From the NCBI GenBank assembly GCA_001430745.1, contig KQ481983.1, forward strand, positions 189,988 to 207,442: a DNA stretch of 17,455 nt. The letters run 5' to 3'. Below the pieces are notes generated by a model that had not been told where the DNA came from, ran no database searches, and saw only the letters and a list, made by a program, of their open reading frames with translations. Both the position numbers and the translations under genes were made by a program. This document shows, piece by piece, positions 1 to 14,691 of this stretch (position 1 is its first letter; every line of letters starts with the position of its first letter). The stretch is from Auxenochlorella pyrenoidosa (lineage: Eukaryota > Chlorophyta > Trebouxiophyceae > Chlorellales > Chlorellaceae).

Positions 1-790
1 GGTGGTGGGTTTGGGGGTGGGGGGTGTTGGGGGTGGGTGGGGGGTTGGGGCGGGGGGGGCGGGGGGGGGGGGCGGAAGGGGGCTCCGCTGCTTTCTGCTC
101 AGGCTGCATGTGCGCCCACGGCTGGCTCCTCTCAAGCCTGCATGCCAGCCGTCCTTTGCCTGGCGTGCCTGCAACTCTGCGTACCTGCTAATAATTAGCC
201 CCCAACTGCGCACGGATGCATGCACATGCATGCCTTGTGCCAGCCCTGCTGCCCAGGCCATCGCACCGCCCCAGCACCCAGGCACAGCTGCTCACCAACT
301 GGCAGGCGTGCCTCCCCTGGCGGGCATCGAAGTAACGCGTGAAGCCTGAAAGACAGAAAGAAAGAAAGAGTACGCCCATGGGCGTGGGTTGAGGACACTG
401 ACCAGGGGGTGGGCAGCCCTTGCGGGCTGTCCCTGGCCAGCTACCATCGTGGAGCCTGCGGGCGCATGGATGCAGGCGCATGGATGCAGGCGCAAGGGCA
501 GGCCAGCCAGCTGAGAAGGAAGGAAGGTGTACTTGCACGGGCATCAAAGCAGCGCGTGAAGCCTGCAGGCGCATGGATGCATGCAGGTCAGCTGAGGAGG
601 AAAAAAGGTGCACTCGCACGTGCCACGGGAGCATGGCTGGTGCGCAGCAAGGATGCCCCCATGGGGTGTCGGCACTTGCCTCGCAGGGCACAATGCCAGC
701 CATCGGGGCGGTGTTCACAGGTGCAGTGCAGCAAGCATTTTGGTCCTGCGAGCGCGGGCTCAGCGGGCGTCACCGGGTGCCAGCACTCAC
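1..790 (-). other. Intron of the NHL/PAN gene (at least 790 bases), with repeats and a G/C tract
   Basis: After the GTGAGT donor at 790-785 I find no exon that completes PAN module 2. The minus strand stays open to 588, but the residues there have no PAN pattern, so I read them as intron. Bases 1-75 are almost pure G on the plus strand, giving a long C-tract on the transcribed strand like the pyrimidine tracts before other acceptors here (for example 6120-6240). The next acceptor is therefore probably just outside the left edge. Confidence 0.55.
321..620. repeat. Degenerate intronic direct repeats
   Basis: Several pieces recur on the plus strand. The segment 321-348 (CGGGCATCGAAG...GTGAAGCCTG) matches 538-565. 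GCGCATGGATGCAG occurs at 462-475 and 477-490, with a shorter version near 569-583. The segment 509-539 (AGCTGAGAAGGA...GCACG) matches 590-620. Copies are about 75-90% alike by eye and are rearranged rather than a clean array. No protein or terminal inverted repeat was seen. Confidence 0.55.
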
Positions 791-1287
791 CCGCGCACTC
801 GGCGGTGGCGGTGCACAGCGTGCAGCACTCCTGCCAGGTGGCGTCGATGCCGGTGATGCCCAGCACGCGGCTGGTGGGCGTGCTTGTGGACTGCGCGCCC
901 ACGACGGCGGCTCGCGCCACGCCGCCGACGTCAGTGCTGAGGTCTGGCGCCTGGATGACGCAGCCGTGAAGGTAGACCCCCCGCTGGGGAGGCGCGCATG
1001 TTGCGACCCGCGGCCAGCGCAGCTGCGCAGAGGTCACAAACGTGGCGTCCATGCGCCGCCAGCCGACCGTCGCCTTGAGCATGCACTGCCGCGAGGAGCG
1101 GTCGTGGCTGAAGGCGCCGCACTGGGGGCGCGCGAAGCAGAGGGCGCAGCAGTCGCCCGGGCTGGCGACGCCGTCGATGATGCCATTTGTAAGGTCGCCC
1201 CCTTCGTACTCGGTCCCCCTCTCCAGGGGGCGGCACTTGGGGAAGGAGGGCGGCGAGGGCGGGGGCCTGGGCGGTGGGGATGGCATG
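791..1287 (-). other. Proline-rich linker plus two PAN/Apple-like cysteine modules
   Basis: The exon begins with MPSPPPRPPPSPP, a Pro/Ser linker of the kind that separates domains in extracellular algal proteins. Module 1 has Cys at about residues 379, 407, 408, 411, 417 and 429, in the contexts GDCCALC, QCGAFSHD and QCMLK, plus the acidic GTEYEGGDL start; this is the PAN_4 spacing. Module 2 repeats QECCTLC and AEC (Cys 515, 516, 519, 525) but is cut by the donor at 790-789 and must finish in the next exon, outside the window. The two modules are diverged copies of one unit. Confidence 0.72.
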
Positions 1288-4205
1288 CTGCAGTTCCGCG
1301 GGACAGGGCAGGCAGCAGCAGAGGCGAGGAGGAGATCAGCGAGGTAGCTGGCCAGCTGGGCAAGGCCTGAGGCAGCATGCCTGCCAGGCAGATTGGAAGG
1401 CCAAGCGCAGGCGGTGGGGCCCGGAGAAGGCGGGACGGCCCGGAGAAGGCAGCGCATCCAGCTCCCAGCCCTCCTGACCACCCCTCACCCCGTAGTGCGC
1501 TGGAAAATAAGCACCTCGCCACGCGCAGCGTCGGCCACCAGCACGCGCGCCGCCTGCCCGCCGTCTGCGAGCACTGCGACGCCGGCGGGGGCTTGGAGCA
1601 GGCCGGGCCCTCCGAAGACCGAGAGGAGATTACCCACCTCATCCACCTCTTGAACCCTGCAGGGATGCACGCCGGCAGGGGCAGCACCGAGGCTCAGACT
1701 GCAGGTTTGCTTGCTGAGCACAGCCACTTGGGCAAGGGATGCGCAGCAAGCATGTACGGGGCGGCTGCACAGCCCCGCGCATCACCAGCCTGTCTGCCCG
1801 CCACGGCTGCTGGCTGGGCGCCAGGCTCTCTGCGCCCGCGCCTGCGCTGCCGTCGCAGCCAAGCAACAATGGCATTAGCTTCAATTATCTGCCTGCAGTG
1901 GCCAGCACGACGCCTCATGGACAGACGACGCCAGCTGCAAGCCTCGCCTCTGGTTTCCCGAGTCGACGACAAAAAGCGACTCAGGGCCCGCTGCGAGCGC
2001 TGTGGGCCGGTCAAACCGGCCGGCCGCGGCGCCATACTCGCCAAACGTCGCGCTGAAGCTGCCCCCGAACAGCGCGTTGAACGACTGGACCCTGCATGGG
2101 AGTGTGAAGGGAGCCAAAAAGTCTGCAGTGCTAGCGCGCTCGGTTGAAGCGCGGCAGGTACCGGCCCCTCTGGCATGCGCCTCTGGTGTGCATGCTACCT
2201 CACGGCCATGCACGTTACCAGCCCGCCGCCCTGGCCAGCGCTCCGGCCTGCCTGTTGTTCAGAGTGTCGGCGACAAACACGGTGTCGCCAAGCATGGCGC
2301 AGCCCGCTGGTGCAGCAAACTGCGGGGGGCGGGACCAGGGGGCGCGAGGCCGTGCATTGCGGGGAGGACGCGCAGTGAGCGGCAGCGATCTTGCAACATG
2401 TGCGCGGGGGCGCACTGTGTGGCAGGCCGGCCGTGGGGGGCGCATGCAGGGAGGGGGCAGCGCAGGCAGGCGCATCGCCGTGGGCAGCCCAGCTGGCCGC
2501 GAGCGGCCGCCCTCACCCTGCCGATGGCGCAGCTGCGCCCCTGGCGCACGTACTCGAGGGAATCCCCGGGCTCCAGGCCCACAGGGCCCAGCTGCAGGGC
2601 AGCTTCCCCCGTGGGATCCATCTTGAGGGCCAGGTTCCACTGTCGGTCTATGACAAACCTGCAGTGGATGGAGGGGCGCAGCACAGGCAGGCGTGGGGCA
2701 TGCCAGCACAAGAAGGGCGTAGGGCATGCCGGGGCCGACCCGACCCTGAGCCGCAGTCCTGAGCGGCCGCTTCTCAAAACCCCTCCGCCTGCTCCCTCCT
2801 CCTGCCGCGCCCTGGTCTCGCCGGCCCGCACCGGCAGGTCCCACGCAGGCCGTCCCCAGAGCTCACGCGTAGCCAGAGATGTAGGCGCAGATGCCGGCGG
2901 GCTGGGAGAAGAGGCGGGCGGCGCCAGCTGCAGCGGAGCCCACCCACTGTGTGATCCACTTGCCCTGGAGGTCTCGGACCTGCCGGGAGGGCCAAATAGA
3001 TTGACTAGGTGGCAGGATGTTAGGCCGGGAGGGGCAGGTAGGTTGACCAGGGGGCAGGTGGTTAGATCAGGCGTGAACATGCGTTGGGTGTACATAGGGG
3101 TTGGGGGCAGGCGGCAGCGCGCCAGCCTCGCACGCCCTCTTCGCCGACGCTGGTGTGCCCACCCCCTTGTCTGGCAGCGCTGCCCATGCATGCGCCCCGA
3201 GACCTGGGGCCCTCCCGGCTGCTCCACCCTGTGCCCACCTGCACTGTGGGGCTGTTGGAGGAGATGACATACAGGCGGCCGGCACCAGTGTCGTCTAGCG
3301 CAAGGCCGATGGGCTGCAGCAGCTTGCCGCCTGCAGGGTGCACGGGGACGGGGCTACTTTCTGGCGCCGGGAGAGGTGTCCTGGGGGAAGGCTGTGTACA
3401 AGCACAGCTCGTTGCCAGGCAGTTGACGACCCCGAAAGCGCGCAGGAAAGCGGCGGCCAGCACGGCGCAAGGAGCTGGCGCTGCCCCGCTGCGGGCCCCT
3501 GCCTCCCGGCGCGCGCCTGGCTCGGCTGTGGTGAACAGGTACTGCAGCGCGCCGCTGGCGTTGAAGCACAGGATGCGCGAGGCGTTAGTGTCAGCCACCA
3601 TGAAGCCTCCATCCGGCATCGCAGTGATGCCACTGGGCGACACCAGCTGCTCCCCCGGCTGCGAGCCGCCACGCACGGCGTCCTGCGGGGGGATAGAGCG
3701 CATGGCATGCATGCGGGACCGCCAGGGGCGTAAGCTGGCAGGCAGGTTTTCAACGTCGCGGCTGGACCCCAAAGCAGCACCGCGTTGCGTTTGCAGGCAA
3801 GCGCCTGTGCGCTGCCGGCACGGCCTGCCGGCGGTGGCGCGCACGCACCACGAGGGCATACGTGTGCCCAGGTGCAGGCGAGCCCGGAGAAAGGCCTCCA
3901 GGATCCAGACCCACGGTGCCACCCCCGCCATCGACTGCGCTGCCTGCCCCGGCACGCGGGGATGCGAGCACGCCTGCAGATGGAGCAGAGGGTGATGTAG
4001 CAATTGGAGGTGGATGGGGTGGAGTGGCAGGCTGGTTCATCCACCCCGCCGGCATGTGGGGCTGGCGGGCCGGCAGGCCGGCAGGGCCTGTTGGACTGAC
4101 AGCGCCCCATGCGCGCGTCGGTTTCCACCCTTTGAACGCACCTCCCACGAGCAGGGCAAGCACCAGGTGCGCCAGCTGCAGCTGGGGGAGAGCCCCAGAC
4201 CGCAT
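791..4205 (-). CDS. Secreted NHL six-bladed beta-propeller protein with PAN/Apple-like domains (3' end outside window)
   Basis: Ten exons join with consistent phases: 4205-4142, 3973-3849, 3682-3517, 3330-3239, 2979-2867, 2658-2517, 2319-2252, 2091-1948, 1656-1489, 1287-791. They give 526 codons; the last exon ends at a GTGAGT donor and the gene continues past the left edge. Residues 1-22 look like a signal peptide: MRSGALP, then a Leu/Ala/Val core. Residues about 70-358 hold six NHL-type repeats with the pattern P-x-G-(I/L/V)-x...(F/L)-x-V-(A/I)-D...R-(V/I)-Q, for example VFVADTLNNRVQSF and LFVVDSGNQRVQEV. A Pro/Ser linker (about 363-377) leads to two cysteine-rich PAN-like modules. NHL propellers bind protein, RNA or carbohydrate; PAN modules usually bind protein or sugar. 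A role at the cell surface is inference. The start is the first ATG before the hydrophobic stretch. Exon 2 (residues 23-63) is the least certain, resting on phase fit alone. Confidence 0.82.
1657..1947 (-). other. GC-AG intron (NHL gene intron 8)
   Basis: The donor reads AACCAGAG|GCGAGG and the acceptor CCCTGCAG|GGTTC, phase 2 in the Arg codon of SGNQR-VQEV. No nearby GT gives a sensible join. Its place in the blade is identical to that of intron 7. Confidence 0.72.
2092..2251 (-). other. GC-AG intron (NHL gene intron 7)
   Basis: The donor reads AACAACAG|GCAGGC and the acceptor CCATGCAG|GGTCC, phase 2 in an Arg codon. Splicing restores DTLNNR-VQSF, a textbook NHL motif. A canonical alternative, GTAACG at 2215-2210, is in the same phase. 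It would insert 12 extra residues (QAGALARAAGW-type) into the blade, so the GC donor is preferred. Confidence 0.7.
3331..3516 (-). other. Probable GC-AG intron (NHL gene intron 3), 186 bases, stop-free
   Basis: The donor reads CCAG|GCGCGC and the acceptor CCCTGCAG|GCGGC. Removing it gives AEP-G-GKLLQPIGLAL, the spacing expected between two NHL blades. No GT donor nearby gives the same result. The segment is a multiple of three (62 codons) with no stop, so keeping it would only add an Ala/Pro-rich loop between blades. Confidence 0.55.
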
Positions 4206-5369
4206 AGCCGTCTTGGCGAGCCTACGCCGCTTCTTTCACTCCGCAGCGCATCATGTGTCCAATTTCAAGGACGAATTCGGCACGCCGTCCCGCTCGTGTT
4301 GCCAGAGCCCGACTGTCGGCGGGAACGCGAGCGCAGAAAGGTTGGCGGACCGGCAAACTGACCGCAAACGGAGTGCCATCACACCCTGGTAACCGAGCCG
4401 GTAACCAGCGGGCTTTGCAAGCTTCCCTGTACAGTAGGTATCGCCAGTGCTGGGCTTCGCCCAGCAGCAGGAAGTGGCTAGGACTCCTTGGGGTTGATCC
4501 TGTGATGGTAGTCTGCAAACGATATCAAGACGGCTACAGTACTTGCAGGGACGCCGGGAAGGGATGGGCCAATTACTTTCATCAGGCGCAGCGCCCCAGC
4601 CAGCGCCTGCACCCTGCCCGTCAAGACAAATTGTTCTCACGAACTAAGCACACTCGCACGGGAGTTGGACAGTGGCACACCGAACACACTGGAGTAGTTG
4701 GAGCATGGCGCCAAGGGTGCCGCGAGCCATGGCAGGGGGGCTGCCTTGTTTGAAGGTAGAGGGGGCTGCAATGAAATGCTCCAGTCTTCTCTGCACCCAA
4801 TGAGATTTCTGCATGCAGCCCGGCTTCTCCAATGCAGTGTCCTGTTATGGCAGTAGTTCTGTTTTGCCTGCCAGCAACTTGATCTGCAGGCATTGATCAG
4901 CACTTGAAGGACACCCAAGCAGCCGTGCTACCTTGCAAAGCTGGGCGGCCCGGTGCATCCAAAATCAGTGTAAAAGTGACACTTATTGTTGGTTGAGTTT
5001 CCTCACTTTCCGCACTGACAATCAGGGTTGAAACCAGGGCGAGATATGGTCGTGTGTAGCACAGCGACAGTGCCTGCACGTGGCGGCAGCCGGCGCAGCA
5101 GGCACGCCATGCCCCCTCGGAACACTCCTTTGAGCGCGGCAAGCTACTAATTATTTCCTGCGGGCTGGCATCCAGCTCTTTGGCGCACCGGCGCCCCAGG
5201 ATCGTCGCAATTGCTCACCCAGCTTTGCCTGTGTTGGTGCGTGTTCCACTGCACATCATTTGAACAAACGTGTGCTCACGACGATCCATCGCTTGCGGCC
5301 GTACTGGCGGGGGGCGCGAGCACCTTCCTCGGGCGCTGAAGGAGCGTCGGCAGGCGCAGTCGGGGCACC
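4206..5369. promoter_or_regulatory. Divergent intergenic region between the NHL/PAN gene and SRP54
   Basis: The two start codons (4205 minus, 5370 plus) point away from each other, so this 1.16 kb must hold both promoters and 5' leaders. It is visibly less GC-rich than the genes, especially 4780-5250. I see no convincing TATA box at a sensible distance from either start; a CCAAT lies at 4797-4801. Open frames on both strands (for example plus 4253-4753) resemble no family and are treated as chance. Confidence 0.5.
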
Positions 5370-11850
<6,481 letters not shown>

Positions 11851-12303
11851 CTCAATTTATCCCTCTTCAGGCTCCTGCTCCTCTGACCCGGGTGGTGGCG
11901 TGTCCTGGCAGGGCAGGGGCAGGCAGCCGATGGCCAGCGGCAGTCGCCCCTCGTTTGTCGCCCATGCTGGCTGCAGCTCACATGCCTTCTGTCCCCCAGT
12001 GCTGCTTGTCCTGACGGTGTTCCCTTTGGTGTTTATTGTCCCATTGACTGTGTGCATCGTCTTCTCAGCTGCCTTCTGCTTGCTGTGTTTTGCGCCCGCT
12101 CGCTGCCCCCCTGCTGACCCTGCTCCCTGCTTCTCTCTCCACCTTCCTGCACCTTTCCTCAGCCCACTAACGACTTGTAAGCTACACCGTTGCATCATTT
12201 GGGTGGTAGGGGTGGAACCAATGCAGCAGTTGGGGTGGTGTTTCGGCATTGGAGGGCAGGCCCTGCTGTGCGCAGCAGACATATGAAGGAGGGCCTCAGG
12301 GCC
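11851..12303 (+). other. SRP54 3' untranslated region and convergent gap to the AGE locus
   Basis: SRP54 (stop 11848-11850) and the AGE locus (stop 12306-12304, minus) meet tail to tail. The first 330 bases, pyrimidine-rich and without an open frame of interest, serve as the SRP54 3' UTR. No TGTAA is present on the minus strand in this stretch, so no matching signal is seen for the AGE transcript. Confidence 0.7.
12176..12180 (+). terminator. TGTAA poly(A) signal for SRP54
   Basis: TGTAA stands 325 bases after the SRP54 stop. This pentanucleotide is the common green-algal poly(A) signal, with cleavage usually 10-20 bases further on, which would place the transcript end near 12190-12200. Confidence 0.65.
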
Positions 12304-13371
12304 TTAGATCTTTGGCACCGTCGCCTGGCCCCTGCGCGCTGCCGCTAGCCACTCAGCAGCATACAGCAGGCCCCTCAGGCTGTGGTAGTTTGCCTTCCAC
12401 TCGTCTGCCTTCTGCGTGCCACAGGCAGGCTGGCCGCTGGAGTCGTCGACGTAGGCAAAGAACTCGCCGCCAGCTGGGTCGGCAAAGCGCTGCTGCAGCA
12501 CGCTCAGCGCGCCCAGCATGCGGTGCAAGTGAATGCCGTCGCCGGTGGCCTGCCACAGCCAGAAGGAGCCCAGCATGCCCTCAAGCTGTGTGCGAGGAAG
12601 GAAGAGAGGGAGGCGAGCACAGAGGGCAGAGCGTTCAGTTCTTGGCATGGCGGCGCTGCAGCAACAGGGCAGTGCGAACACATCACTGCAGCCGTGCTCA
12701 ACACACAACGGCTGTTCCCCAGATACACGAGCACCCACCTGGGGCCACCAGGGCTTGGCCATGGCCCGCCTGCAGCCAGTAAAGGTTTCGGGCCGGCCGT
12801 CATGGCCCTTCTCCCAAAAGCCGCCCCGCTGCGGGTCCCATGCCGCCTGGGAGGCACGCGCGCCGACCTCCAATGCCACCTGCTGCGCACGCTGCACGGC
12901 CGCCGCCACGTCAGCGGGCAGCGAGCCAGCGTTTGCCAGCTGGCGGGCAGCAGCGGCAGCAGAATACACTAGCTCCAGCTCGTTTGCCAGCAGCTGGGCG
13001 TTGGTGTCGTATGGAATCCAGTCCCTGCAGGTCCACCGCCATGAAAATTGCAAAAGTTGGCAGCAGCGCTGCTGCAGTACGTTGCAACAAGCGCCGCCAC
13101 ATCATCAAGCCTTGCAGCCTCGGCTGCGCGGTGCAGCCTGTTGCTTTTCCTGTGCAGCAGCACTGTTGGGCCGTCTCCATAAGCTGCCGCATCCACCCAG
13201 CAACCGCATGAGCCCGAACACAACTTAGTGCGGGAGGGCAAGCTGCAATTGCCTGCACAAATTGCAGCTGGCTTGCCTGCGGAACGTCACGCCCAGGTGC
13301 CCGGTGGCCGGCAGGTACGGCTTGGTACCCACGAGGGACAGCAACTCTGCCAGACGGGCATCCACCAGAGC
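12304..13371 (-). CDS. AGE-superfamily (N-acylglucosamine 2-epimerase-like) protein, C-terminal half; upstream part of the locus is broken
   Basis: Three exons join in phase: 13371-13277, 13024-12739, 12585-12304 (stop TAA), giving about 220 residues. They match the C-terminal half of the (alpha/alpha)6-barrel sugar epimerases. TGHLGVTFRRDW corresponds to the GHLG-x-F-x-x-DW block of cellobiose 2-epimerases, GGFWEKGHDGRP to the GG(L/F)(F/W) turn, and KPWWPQLEGM to the K-x-WWP-x-(S/A)E block. DEWKANYHSLRGLL is the usual ending, with the K-x-x-YH signature. Such enzymes epimerise or isomerise free or N-acetylated sugars; the substrate cannot be told here. The first intron has a GC donor (CGCAG|GCAAGC). 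The second (12738-12586) is 153 bases, in frame and stop-free. Because the matching N-terminal exons nearby are damaged, this may be a pseudogene or a truncated gene. Confidence 0.7.
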
Positions 13372-13420
13372 CTGCGGCAGCGAGGCACAGGCACAGGTGT
13401 AGAGGAGGGGAGGGCAGGAA
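13246..13420 (-). repeat. Tandem-duplicate segment, copy 1 (AGE exon plus flanking intron)
   Basis: About 160-175 bases here align with 14692-14850, roughly three quarters to four fifths identical by eye. The homology covers the GHLG exon, its GC donor, the start of the following intron (both contain CTGCAATTGCCTGCA on the plus strand) and the preceding pyrimidine tract. Copy 2 stops abruptly at the point where the AGE N-terminal exon begins. Confidence 0.7.
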
Positions 13421-13550
13421 TGGGAAGATGGACGCAAATGGCGTGCGGCAGCTGGCATCGCCAGACGGGCTACTGGCTATGCGTGCGTGCGCTGCCGTTG
13501 GCCGGGCCGGCTGGCCTAGGCCCTTGCCGGCAGCCTAGGAGCAGCACTAA

Positions 13551-13567
13551 TTTAGGGTAACCCTAAA
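13551..13567. repeat. Inverted telomere-type motif TTTAGGGT-A-ACCCTAAA
   Basis: A perfect 17-base palindrome with a one-base centre is built from one TTTAGGG unit facing its reverse complement. TTTAGGG is the plant-type telomere repeat, also found in many green algae. It sits immediately after the broken AGE helix fragment. Confidence 0.6.
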
Positions 13568-13571
13568 AGAC

Positions 13572-13665
13572 CATCGGCTCTGGAGAGGACCAGCCAGGCA
13601 AGGTCAGTGGCGGCGGTGTCGCAAGCACTGCGGGCATAGTGTGACAGCCCCAGAATCGAATTAGC
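13572..13665 (-). pseudogene. AGE-like internal helix fragment
   Basis: After the acceptor CCTCTGCAG the frame reads ANSILGLSHYARSACDTA, then TDLAWLVLSRAD. This resembles the (Y)A-x-(A/S)-x-x-x-AL-x-x-YARATGD helix of AGE proteins. The only donor after it is GTCTTT, unlike the other donors in the window, and the frame stops at TAA 20 bases later. Its phase does not join the neighbouring AGE exons. I read it as a relic exon, with intervening exons lost or too diverged to see. Confidence 0.4.
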
Positions 13666-14058
13666 CTGCAGAGGAGCGCGGCATGTAAACCTGTGCAGGA
13701 ACAGCCTCAAGCCTTGCCACCTCCCAACCCCGGCTTGCCAGGCCGTCGCTGCCTGCGGAACCCCTCTCCCTGAGCAAGCTGGCGCAGGCGGGTGCGTTTG
13801 ACCACAGCATGCCAGCGCAAGGAGGCCGTGCGTGCTGGCTTGTTTGGGCTTTAAACTGTGATACAGGCTGCCCAACCGCACCGCACCTTGCGACAGATAA
13901 CACTGCGCCGGCCCAGCTGGCCTTGCCTGCTTCTGAGCTCCTTTGTCGGGGTGACCACAGTGGAGCCGTTTCAGGAGGTCGCCCAGACATACTGACTGTC
14001 GGCAACATCCCACATTGCCGTCCCTGTAAGGCACAGCACAGCACAGCTAGGGTTGAGG

Positions 14059-14066
14059 TATTTATA
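14059..14066 (-). promoter_or_regulatory. TATA-like element TATAAATA
   Basis: TATAAATA on the minus strand is followed 9 bases later by AACCCTAG, a telo-box-like motif. In this GC-rich sequence such an AT run stands out. It could drive a transcript covering the intact C-terminal AGE exons, but the nearest downstream ATGs open no AGE-like frame. Confidence 0.2.
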
Positions 14067-14164
14067 TTTTCTGCCTATTGGAGGCTGGTGTGGGCGTGGC
14101 CAGCCCCAGGTGTGTTGGCAGGAGACACCACAGCAGCAGGCATCAGAGAGCGAACAGGCCGCAC

Positions 14165-14255
14165 CTGCCTGTGAGGAAGTCGTAGGCGCGCTTGGCCAGC
14201 ACCAGCGCTTGCGCCTTGCTGGTGCCGCCGGCGCCGCCCTGCTGCGCCAGGGTCG
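14165..14255 (-). pseudogene. AGE-like fragment: TLAQQGG...LAKRAYDFLT exon
   Basis: Read from a weak acceptor (GCTGAG) at 14257-14256, this gives TLAQQGGAGGTSKAQALVLA and then KRAYDFLTG. It matches the A-x-LA...A-x-LA-(K/R)-x-(A/G)-YDFL helix that follows the N-terminal block in AGE enzymes. It ends either at a GC donor (ACAG|GCAGGT) or four bases later at GTGCGG. The W-(L/T)-x-x-R exon expected just before it was not found as an intact exon. Confidence 0.5.
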
Positions 14256-14464
14256 CTCAGCGTACAGCTGGTGGGCTGTGTTGTCAGCAAACTTGGTTTG
14301 TATTTGTTCATAATCTATGTTGAGGGCAGCAGGTGACATCATGGCATTCCATGCAATTCGATGTCTGTTCAGCCAAATGGAGGCAGAGAGGGTGAGGGAC
14401 ATTAACTGACATACTTGAGACATGGTCGGGCTTGCAGAGAAAACAAGAGAGCCGACTGAACCTG

Positions 14465-14691
14465 CGTCCGGAGTGCCAAACCGGTCCAGGAACGTGTAAA
14501 AGCCGCCGCCGTCCTTGCCGGGATCATGCTATTCCCAGAATGCCACCGTTGAGTTGGTCAGTGATGCCAGTGTGGCCAGAGCAGCATCCAGCTCAGCAGA
14601 GACCAAGCGGCCTACTGAATCTGCTCTCGGCGCAGCGTAGGTGGCGACAGCGGCAGTTGTGGCGGGGGCGCCAACGGTGGCGGTCAAGAAC
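14465..14691 (-). pseudogene. AGE-like N-terminal exon with an in-frame TAG
   Basis: After the acceptor GCAATTGCAG the frame runs through an Ala/Thr-rich stretch (possibly transit-peptide-like). It continues to RLVSAELDAALATLASLTNS, TVAFWE, then TAG at 14531-14529, then HDPGKDGGGFYTFLDRFGTP. On both sides of the TAG the residues fit the AGE N-terminus (a helix ending FW-x-x-HSxDxxHGGF(F/Y)xxLDRxG), so the stop interrupts a conserved block. SRP54 in this window ends with TAG, which argues against TAG being read as an amino acid. The exon end (GCAG|GTTCAG) is also a poor donor. Confidence 0.6.

Larger units (their letters stand above)
1489..3682 (-). other. NHL beta-propeller region, six blades
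   Basis: Six blades can be read in order across exons 3-9. Their cores are SPSGITAMPDGGFMVADTN (3682-3517), QPIGLALDDTG...LYVIS (3330-3239), SQPAGICAYISGY/AFVIDRQ (across the 2866-2659 intron), APAGCAMLGDTVFVADTLNN (2319-2252), RPTALAAGPESLFVVDSGNQ (2091-1948), and APAGVAVLADGG...VLVADAARG (1656-1489). Six is a usual blade number for a closed NHL propeller, so the domain appears complete. Blades 4 and 5 are interrupted at the same point, inside the Arg codon of the N-x-R-V-Q motif. That suggests the intron was copied along with the blade. Confidence 0.8.

Noticed and set aside
588..784. Continuation of the PAN exon past the GTGAGT donor
   Set aside because: The frame stays open, but the residues do not complete the PAN core and a strong donor precedes them.
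409..1370. Long plus-strand open frames across the left end
   Set aside because: They lie antisense to the NHL/PAN exons and intron, have no family pattern, and are expected by chance in GC-rich sequence.
4273..4284. GAATTCGGCACG, resembling a cDNA-library EcoRI adaptor
   Set aside because: The match ends after 12 bases and the flanks look like ordinary genomic sequence; a chance match is likely.
4253..4753. Plus-strand open frame of 166 codons in the divergent spacer
   Set aside because: No recognisable domain, and overlapping open frames occur on the other strand.
13985..14022. Possible AGE relic DSQYVWATS followed by TGA
   Set aside because: Only a few residues resemble the family W-x-(A/T)-x-R block, and the downstream residues do not fit.
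13971..14528. Continuous minus-strand frame after the AGE N-terminal exon, including IWLNRHRIAW
   Set aside because: The W-L-x-x-R spacing recalls the next AGE block, but the rest does not match; an open intron is as likely, so no exon is claimed.
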